A DNA stretch of 11,299 nt from Chloroflexota bacterium (GTDB lineage Bacteria; Chloroflexota; Anaerolineae; Anaerolineales; Villigracilaceae): the NCBI GenBank assembly GCA_021796155.1, contig JAJYOO010000043.1:1-11299 (forward strand), in the 5' to 3' direction. Shown here in pieces: positions 1-5,708 of this stretch (positions within the stretch are counted from its first letter, which is position 1; every line of letters begins with the position of its first letter). A program made the translations under genes and the position numbers. Below the pieces are notes generated by a model that had not been told where the DNA came from, ran no database searches, and saw only the letters and a program-made list of their open reading frames with translations.

Positions 1-2
1 AT

Positions 3-905
3 CTAGAAGATGCGGCTGGCTTCGTCTTCGGAGAGCAAATCCCGCGCCCGCGCGATCATCGTCGAGACGAGGATATCCAACAGGACTGCCTCACCGTGAA
101 GCAAATCCGCTTCATGACGGGTTTCCAATCCGTAACTGAATGTATGCCCAAAGTCTACCTTGCGCGCTAAGTCTTCTTCGAATAAATTCGGCTGCAACTC
201 CTCCAGCATCCCACAAATCGCGCGGTCGAGGATCGTATTGCTATGCTCATCTTGGAATTGCAAGTCAATACTCTGCGCTCCATGCGTTTCCAGTAGCTCA
301 AAGAGTTCCACGTCTTTGATGATGGCGAGTTTGATGATCTCGCAGACGCCGTTCAAAATGTGACGTCTTGGCAGGGTTTTCAAAAAGGATTTATCCAGCA
401 AAACCTTTTGCGGGGGGGCAAAAGCGCCCAACCGATTCTTGCTGCCCTCGAAGTTGATGCCGGTCTTGATTCCAATCGAAGCGTCCACGTATCCCATTAG
501 TGTGGTGGGAACCTTGATGTGCGGGACGCCGCGGCGATAACTAGCGGCGACGAAACCAACCACGTCGGTCAGCACGCCGCCGCCGATGGCGATGATCGGC
601 TCGTCGCGGCGGTGGATGGGAAACGCGTCTAGTTCGCGGACGATGGATAAGTAATACTCGGCCGTTTTGTTTTCCTCGCCGCCGGGGAAGGTGACAATCC
701 TGGCGTCCACATGATGGTACGCAAAATAATCCCGTATCGCGCGGGCATAATGCTTTTTCACATTGCCGTCCATCACGATGAAGCGGCGAGTGCTCTCGAT
801 CCGTCCTGCTGATAGCAGTGCTGGGTTCTGCGGATTGAAGATGTCCAAGGTATTGACAATTTCGTATTCGATTGTGTGTTGATATGCGACCCGTCGCGTG
901 AGCAT
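3..905 (-). CDS. Sedoheptulose-7-phosphate cyclase/DHQ-synthase family, C-terminally short
   Basis: An NAD- and metal-dependent sugar phosphate cyclase. Visible motifs are FPGGEENKT (73-81) and IGGGVLTDVVGF (107-118) for NAD binding; KVPTTLMGYVDASIGIKTGIN (131-151) and SKNRLGAFAPP (155-165) for substrate; and metal ligands Glu189, His254 (DFGHTFS) and His270 (LLHGEAV). The KTGINFEGSKNRLG and EELQPNLFE stretches fit sedoheptulose-7-phosphate cyclases (2-epi-5-epi-valiolone synthase and relatives) better than housekeeping 3-dehydroquinate synthase; this rests on memory of the families. Such enzymes give C7 cyclitols, the precursors of aminocyclitols, pseudo-sugars and gadusols. AGGTGG at 914-919, inside the end of the luxS-like gene, lies eight bases before the ATG, so translation is likely coupled. 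The frame ends at TAG (3-5) after 300 residues, while relatives have about 350-410; the C-terminal helical part is missing. It may be inactive, or the window edge may hide a frameshift. Confidence 0.85.
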   Translation of the reverse strand: MLTRRVAYQHTIEYEIVNTLDIFNPQNPALLSAGRIESTRRFIVMDGNVKKHYARAIRDYFAYHHVDARIVTFPGGEENKTAEYYLSIVRELDAFPIHRRDEPIIAIGGGVLTDVVGFVAASYRRGVPHIKVPTTLMGYVDASIGIKTGINFEGSKNRLGAFAPPQKVLLDKSFLKTLPRRHILNGVCEIIKLAIIKDVELFELLETHGAQSIDLQFQDEHSNTILDRAICGMLEELQPNLFEEDLARKVDFGHTFSYGLETRHEADLLHGEAVLLDILVSTMIARARDLLSEDEASRIF

Positions 906-908
906 ATC

Positions 909-1388
909 TCAAACCACCTGCCGCCAGTTGGATTTGGACTCCAGCACCCTTTTGGCGAGTTTTTGTGCCAGCTCGAGACTGTGATTTTTATAATTGCCGC
1001 ATTGCATAATGTTGGCGTACGGCACTTCGCTGGCGACGAGAACATCGTTCAGGATTTTTTCGTACGCATCGCAGATGGCTTCGGCACGCCCCTCATTGAA
1101 TAGAATGAGATAAAAGCCGGTCTGGCATCCCATCAAACCGATGGAAATGAAGTTCTGCGGCATGTATTTCTGAAAACCCCACAGCAGAAAATGTTCAAAA
1201 GAATGCATTTCTGTGGAGGATAAAAAGATCGTGTTGGGCTTGTTGATCCGCAAGTCCACCGCATACACCACGTCGCCTGACGTCCCCTGCGTAAACGAGC
1301 GCAGTTTAACGTGCGGCGCTTTCAGTGTGCGGTGATCCAGCTCTCCAACGGTACCGGCCTCCCAGCCAAGTCGAGCAACATCTAGCAT
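909..1388 (-). CDS. luxS: LuxS-family protein (S-ribosylhomocysteine lyase-like)
   Basis: A 159-residue protein of normal LuxS length. True LuxS is a metal-dependent cytoplasmic enzyme that converts S-ribosylhomocysteine to homocysteine and the AI-2 precursor DPD. The core is intact: LDHRTLKAP with His19 (B. subtilis His11), VDLR with Arg47 (Arg39), HSFEH with metal ligands His62 and His66 and Glu65 (Glu57), MGCQTGFY with catalytic Cys88 (Cys84), and QCGNYKNHS with metal ligand Cys130 (Cys126). Positions that, as I recall, grip the homocysteine part differ: Arg65 becomes Gln73 and Asp78 becomes Ser82, with DISPMGC read as SIGLMGC, and the stretch between is four residues shorter. AGGAG eight bases before the ATG fixes the start. 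No methyl-cycle gene (mtnN, metE/H) is nearby; instead a cyclase starts three bases after its stop. Either a divergent real LuxS or an enzyme for another sugar substrate; the family call is firm, the reaction is not. Confidence 0.9.
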   Translation of the reverse strand: MLDVARLGWEAGTVGELDHRTLKAPHVKLRSFTQGTSGDVVYAVDLRINKPNTIFLSSTEMHSFEHFLLWGFQKYMPQNFISIGLMGCQTGFYLILFNEGRAEAICDAYEKILNDVLVASEVPYANIMQCGNYKNHSLELAQKLAKRVLESKSNWRQVV

Positions 1389-1430
1389 AACTCTCTCTCC
1401 TGTATTGAAATAAAAATTGTTCGATGGCGG

Positions 1431-1451
1431 CGAGCGCGTTCAAAGCGCCCG
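1431..1451. repeat. Short hairpin between isomerase and luxS-like genes
   Basis: CGAGCGC (1431-1437) faces GCGCCCG (1445-1451) across a 7-base loop, with one G-U-type pair in the transcript. On the minus strand it is followed, 14 bases later, by AATTTTTATTT. The T-run is too far away for a standard terminator. TTGAAC within the loop and arm, together with AACAAT 16 bases on, could be a weak promoter for the luxS-like gene. It lies in the 73-base gap 1389-1461, which otherwise holds only the AGGAG ribosome site (1397-1401). Confidence 0.3.
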
Positions 1452-1461
1452 TCACCTGTGT

Positions 1462-2703
1462 TTATACAAACTTCGACAAATGTCTGTAACTATCGTTCAA
1501 CGCTTTCTCCCATGACGCGACGTGATGGTACAGCTCGACGGATGCATATCCGGCGAAGCCATTATCAGTCAGCGCCTTGAAGCTCGAAGCAAAATCCATC
1601 GTCCCTTCGCCGGGAATTTCGTGGAAATGAACAATACCCGTCAATGTGTTTGCCACCATTTTGTCCATGAGTAGTTTGCCGTCCACGTCCTTCGTGCTCC
1701 GCAAGTAAATAATGATTGGCCTTGCCCGTTCCAGCACATCGAAACTCAGTTCTGGCACAGAGATCAAGTAGGTGAAAATTTCATCGTCGAAGGGCGATGC
1801 ACCCGCGAACAATCCGTTGTAATCCACATAAGCTGGCAGTTGCGCGATGCCAACTTTGTCCAGGATGGATGCGATACGCTTTTCCTGTTCCCTGCTTGGT
1901 TTTTCATCATAGAAATAGATAGGATGGTTTTTATCCACCAGCAGGAAATCTGCATACTCCGGGAAGTAGATTAAGTAATTGGCAAAGTTCATATCCAGTT
2001 TCGAATTATCCGACATCTTGATGAGTTTAAGGTTATAACCTTGCTGCGCGTCGGAGACGTGCAAAAATTTGGCATACGGCGCGGCCTTTGCCAGCGCGCC
2101 GAGATAATCCTGCTCCGAGCAATAATTGTGGCACAGGTCAAGATGTAGTTGGAAGCGCGACGAACCGACTTCATTGGCCAGATCTACGCCTTGTTGGAGC
2201 GTTTCGATATACATGCCCGGCTCTGGTTCGATCAGCAGCGTAATATCTTCATCATCATGCACCGACTTCAGACATTGATGGATGCTGTCCACCAGCAATT
2301 CGCGCGGATTGACAGATGGATTAGCGAGATGTTCCTCGCGAATAAATCCGCTTCCAAAAGTGACCAGAGAGACTCCTAGTTTACGAGCCACATCAATCCC
2401 GCGCTTGACTAGGTTGATGCGCCGCTTCCTGCCCGCCAGGTCAGGACTCATCAGGGATGGTTCGTGCGGCCTGGACGGCGTGAAGAAATGCGAAGCCGTC
2501 GCCACGCAGGCGGCTTTTACTCTCAAACCCTCGAGCCGCTTTTTGATTGTTGCGAGATATTCGTCGGTCACATCGAAGGGATTAAATTGATCGCGGTGAA
2601 AGGCAAGCTCGATCCCTGCATAACCTGCCTTATCCACCGCTTCGATGGAACGCAGAAAATCCAAGTCGGTCAATCCGAATGTGCTGTAACTGAGTTTGAT
2701 CAT
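1462..2703 (-). CDS. TIM-barrel sugar isomerase/epimerase-like protein with large insertion
   Basis: A 413-residue member of the xylose-isomerase-like/AP-endonuclease-2 TIM-barrel superfamily. It starts MIKLSYSTFG, with AGYAGIEL (26-33) as in many of these proteins. Likely metal ligands are Glu159 (LLIEPEPG), Asp189 and His192 (LHLDLCHNY), His215 (KFLHVSDA) and Glu390 (ASVELYHH). Family enzymes interconvert aldoses and ketoses or epimerise sugars, usually in about 270-300 residues. Here the barrel is interrupted after His215: about residues 222-355 form an extra segment before it resumes at VHFHEIPGEGTMDF (358-370). The insertion has no membrane segment and no motif I recognise. GGAG eight bases before the ATG supports the start. 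It is the first gene of the left block; a LuxS-like gene and a sugar-phosphate cyclase follow, so it probably isomerises a sugar or cyclitol intermediate there. The substrate is unknown. Confidence 0.8.
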   Translation of the reverse strand: MIKLSYSTFGLTDLDFLRSIEAVDKAGYAGIELAFHRDQFNPFDVTDEYLATIKKRLEGLRVKAACVATASHFFTPSRPHEPSLMSPDLAGRKRRINLVKRGIDVARKLGVSLVTFGSGFIREEHLANPSVNPRELLVDSIHQCLKSVHDDEDITLLIEPEPGMYIETLQQGVDLANEVGSSRFQLHLDLCHNYCSEQDYLGALAKAAPYAKFLHVSDAQQGYNLKLIKMSDNSKLDMNFANYLIYFPEYADFLLVDKNHPIYFYDEKPSREQEKRIASILDKVGIAQLPAYVDYNGLFAGASPFDDEIFTYLISVPELSFDVLERARPIIIYLRSTKDVDGKLLMDKMVANTLTGIVHFHEIPGEGTMDFASSFKALTDNGFAGYASVELYHHVASWEKALNDSYRHLSKFV

Positions 2704-2881
2704 GTTTGTTACTCCGAAATTCGAATCTGGCCATGTAGCTGGCGCAAAATCACGGCCCGCACGCAGAAGCTGCTGAGGCAGTGGGATAGTTTTACCACAT
2801 TGCGGGATGATAATTTTAAATGGGTGACTTCGTCTTGATTGTTAATAGTTTGAGATTTTATCATGCAGCCAAAGATACATC
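2704..2881 (-). other. 178-base gap between cupin and isomerase genes
   Basis: This is one of the two longest spaces between genes and separates the beta-glucoside block from the isomerase-LuxS-cyclase block, so a promoter could lie here. An AT-rich part (about 2811-2850) holds TAAAAT (2813-2818) and TTAACA (2840-2845) on the minus strand, but they are 21 bases apart, too far for a good sigma-70 pair. I see no strong hairpin or T-run. GGAG at 2712-2715 is the ribosome site of the next gene, 8 bases before its ATG. No small gene with a start is convincing. Confidence 0.3.
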
Positions 2882-3307
2882 TCAGTCCCCGAGTCTTTCG
2901 CGATTCGCTATCTCACCGATGATGTCCTTTTGATCTTTGGAAAGGTGTGTATATTCCGAATTCTGTTCGCTAGTATCCCTGTTTTCCACAAGTAACACCG
3001 ACGCATCTCGGCTCAACAGAATAGTATGCCACGTGTTCCGCATAACGTTATAAATTTTTCCCTGTTCCAAAGCCTGCTGAAAAATTGATTCGGTTGTCGC
3101 TTCATTTCCGCCGATAAGTAAAATGCCTCTTCCTTTTAATAACACAAAAACTTCATCCGATTCTATGTGTCGTTCCATTGTATCGTTGTGTTCGGGATGG
3201 ATGTTTTCCAGGTAGTTCAGAATTGCGACGCGCCAATCGTTAAACTCGATCAGAGATTTAAAACCTGCGCCATTGTATTCTCGAACCCGCAGCCAGTTCT
3301 CGTCCAT
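2882..3307 (-). CDS. Small cupin-domain protein, function unknown
   Basis: A 141-residue single-domain cupin. The core is ERHIESDEVFVLLKGRGILLIGG (about 45-67), the first cupin motif, and NVMRNTWHTIL (87-97), the second. His47, Glu52 and His94 could bind a metal; the usual second His of the first motif is not obvious, so metal binding may be weak or absent. A longer frame from 3349 exists, but it would overlap the GH94 gene by 41 bases. The ATG at 3307 starts one base after the GH94 stop and has GGGA seven bases upstream, so I choose it. The polar C-terminus after residue 110 looks like a tail. The tight link to the second GH94 gene suggests work on the same sugar, for example as an epimerase, isomerase or sugar-sensing protein, but the sequence does not say which. 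Confidence 0.75.
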   Translation of the reverse strand: MDENWLRVREYNGAGFKSLIEFNDWRVAILNYLENIHPEHNDTMERHIESDEVFVLLKGRGILLIGGNEATTESIFQQALEQGKIYNVMRNTWHTILLSRDASVLLVENRDTSEQNSEYTHLSKDQKDIIGEIANRERLGD

Positions 3308-3308
3308 G

Positions 3309-5708
3309 TTACTTTCCCAACCAGACTTCAACGATATGTTCGACGCCATCTAGATTCGGTGGGATTGAATTTCCTTCGACGGGATTCCCGTCTACAATCA
3401 TCTTGACAACGCCTCGGCAAACGTGTTCTGGGTTGTGGACAACGATACGCAACACGCGGCCTCGATAACGGCGCATCGCCTTGAAGCCGTCCCACACTGG
3501 CGGGATGCGCGGATCAATTCGCAAGCCGTCCACTTCTGGACGAATCCCCAAAATATATTGTGTCGCGCTGAAATAACTCCACGCGGCCGCGCCTGTCAAC
3601 CATGATGTGCGTGTGTTGCCTGCCCGCGGAGAATAGGTTGAATAGGTTGTCTGTGCTTGTACATACGGTTCACACTGACGGATTTCTGCGCGGTCGTTGT
3701 ACGCGGCTGGCATGGACGCGCGAAAGTATTCATAAGCTCGGTCGCCATTCCCTAAAATACATTCCGCCATTACCCCCCAGCCTTGTGTGTGATTGAAGAT
3801 ACCTGCGTTTTCTTTGATACCAGGATTGTAGACAACCGCGCGCATCACATCAATGGGGGTCTTGACGAAGGGCGGAGCGCATAGCATCAAGCCATATGGT
3901 GTGGCAAGTTGTTCATGAACAGTTTCCATACACCGCGAGGCTTGACCGGGCGTCGCGGCTCCGCTGATGACGGACCAGGCTTGTGTGTTGAGATAGACCT
4001 GTCCTTCGCTGTATTCTTTTGTTCCATAAATCGTTCCATCTTCACCGATGGCCCAGATAAACCAATTGCCGTCCCACGCCCTAGATTGAATCGCCGCATC
4101 CATTTTTTCGCGTTGCGATAAAGCCCATTTCTCTTCATCGAATTTGCAAAGACCTTTGGCGATGTCGGCATAGACCGTCAAGCCGAAGCGAACTTGAAAG
4201 GCGACGAATAAACTTTCTCCGAAATAACCAAGCTTCAGGCAATCATTCCAATCAGCTAAGAGTCCGCATGGCAGGCCGTGTTTGCCCGTGCGTTCAAGGT
4301 TGAATTCCAACGCGCGACGTAGATGGTTGAAAACAGTCGCTTCGTCGCGGTCAGCGTAAGGCAAGACTTTATTATAGAAAACAAAGTCGCCTGTCTCATT
4401 CACATAAGCAGGGATTGCGTTGAAGAACCACAAACAATCATCCGAGCGGAATTCTTCTTCAGCAGGCGGAATCTCGCATCCCGGTTTATGCTCAAATGGT
4501 TTGATAATCGGCACTGCACCGCCGTTAGAGCATTGCCCGGTTAACATCAATTCCAAACGTTTTCTTGCCTCATCGGGGATTGCAGTTACAACGCCGAGAA
4601 CATCCTGCACTGAATCGCGGAAACCTAATCCGTCACGCTCACCGTTGTAAACCAAACTTGCCGAGCGTGACCATGTAAATGTGATGAGCGAATTATACAA
4701 TCCCCACACGTTGACGGTGTGATTGAACTCTTCGTCTGGCGTTTCTACGATGAGGTTGCCAAGTTTTGCGTGCCACTCGTCTTTCAATTTTTGTAATTCA
4801 ATTTCTGCGCGTTTGAGTGAGCCGAATTCAGCAAAAGTCTTTTTGCCAATGGTGTGCGCGTCACCGATGCCAAGCAGAATCAAGATCTCGCGGCTTTCAT
4901 TTTGTTGAAGCGTGATGTTCGTTTGCAAAGTTCCGCAGGCGTTGTCGCCGTATGCTAGACTGTTTGTGCATTTTCCCTGTTCAACCACGAGCGGATTGTG
5001 ATAACCGCGATACGCACCAAGAAAAGATTCGCGGCTGGAGTCAAAACCGTCTATGACGGAACCCGCCATCCCCAGCCAGCACTGACGCGCTATGTCGTGC
5101 AGATAAAAACCGTCTGTTTCAGAAGTCAAATTATCCTGGATAGCGATGCGTAAAAGTTTGTCGTCGGTCAATTCGCCGCGCACAATGAATAGCGAATATT
5201 GCAGGTTGACCGAATCCTGCTGCGTGTCCCATTGATTGGTGAATTCGCAAAAAGTAAAAAGTGTGATATTGCGAAGTTGATTGCTTTCGTTGGTAATTTT
5301 CAGTCGCCAATATTCAAAGTTTTGTTCGAGCGGAACAAAATAAGTTGCTTCGGTTGCAATGCCCGCATAACGCGATGTGATAATCGTATAAGCTGTTCCG
5401 TGACGACACATGGATTGATATTGATCGAGGGGCTTGCCAACTGGCTGCCACGAGGCCGACCAATAATCACCGTTGCCGTTGTCGCGCAAATAAAAATATC
5501 GGCCCGGTTGATCGAGCGGAACGCTATTGAATCGCAAACGCAAGAATCTTCCTCGCGCGGCGGATTGATAAAAGCTATAGCCGCCCGCGTTGTTGGTGAT
5601 GATCGCGCCGTATTCCGTCGAGCCAAGATAATTGCTCCACGATTGCGACGTATCGGGACGCGTGATGACATATTCTTTTGCATCGTCGTCGAAATATCCA
5701 TATCGCAT
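3309..5708 (-). CDS. Second GH94 phosphorylase, acceptor specificity unknown
   Basis: A GH94 inverting glycoside phosphorylase of about 799 residues. It is a paralogue of the upstream cellobiose phosphorylase, with the same fold order: MRYGYFDDDAKEYVITRPD, SNYLG, NNAGGYSFY, CRHG, SRSASL, GLGFRDSVQD, LADWNDCL (the DWND holds the catalytic Asp), NPGIKENAGIF and LGIRPEVDGL. The acceptor side differs: the cellobiose-phosphorylase EPQG becomes LNTQAWSV, and RSDDCLWFFNA replaces FNDDPLWLILS. Its N-terminal half, with PGRYFYLRD and GDYWSASWQPV, recalls chitobiose phosphorylase. Candidate substrates are therefore cellobionic acid, laminaribiose, chitobiose or another beta-disaccharide; I cannot choose. 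An ATG three bases upstream (5711) overlaps the preceding stop as ATGA, but the second ATG, used here, fits both the family start MRYG and the AAAGG at 5716-5720 better. No signal peptide. Translation is probably coupled to the gene before it and the cupin after it. Confidence 0.9.
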   Translation of the reverse strand: MRYGYFDDDAKEYVITRPDTSQSWSNYLGSTEYGAIITNNAGGYSFYQSAARGRFLRLRFNSVPLDQPGRYFYLRDNGNGDYWSASWQPVGKPLDQYQSMCRHGTAYTIITSRYAGIATEATYFVPLEQNFEYWRLKITNESNQLRNITLFTFCEFTNQWDTQQDSVNLQYSLFIVRGELTDDKLLRIAIQDNLTSETDGFYLHDIARQCWLGMAGSVIDGFDSSRESFLGAYRGYHNPLVVEQGKCTNSLAYGDNACGTLQTNITLQQNESREILILLGIGDAHTIGKKTFAEFGSLKRAEIELQKLKDEWHAKLGNLIVETPDEEFNHTVNVWGLYNSLITFTWSRSASLVYNGERDGLGFRDSVQDVLGVVTAIPDEARKRLELMLTGQCSNGGAVPIIKPFEHKPGCEIPPAEEEFRSDDCLWFFNAIPAYVNETGDFVFYNKVLPYADRDEATVFNHLRRALEFNLERTGKHGLPCGLLADWNDCLKLGYFGESLFVAFQVRFGLTVYADIAKGLCKFDEEKWALSQREKMDAAIQSRAWDGNWFIWAIGEDGTIYGTKEYSEGQVYLNTQAWSVISGAATPGQASRCMETVHEQLATPYGLMLCAPPFVKTPIDVMRAVVYNPGIKENAGIFNHTQGWGVMAECILGNGDRAYEYFRASMPAAYNDRAEIRQCEPYVQAQTTYSTYSPRAGNTRTSWLTGAAAWSYFSATQYILGIRPEVDGLRIDPRIPPVWDGFKAMRRYRGRVLRIVVHNPEHVCRGVVKMIVDGNPVEGNSIPPNLDGVEHIVEVWLGK

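Noticed and set aside
3..905. Housekeeping 3-dehydroquinate synthase (aroB) or EboD
   Set aside because: The KTGINFEGSKNRLG segment and surrounding context fit sedoheptulose-7-phosphate cyclases better, and no shikimate or ebo genes are adjacent; the distinction rests on remembered family patterns and is not absolute.
2704..2881. In-frame extension of the isomerase upstream of its ATG
   Set aside because: About 45 codons are open without a stop before the ATG, but there is no suitable start codon with a ribosome site, whereas GGAG precedes the chosen ATG at good spacing.
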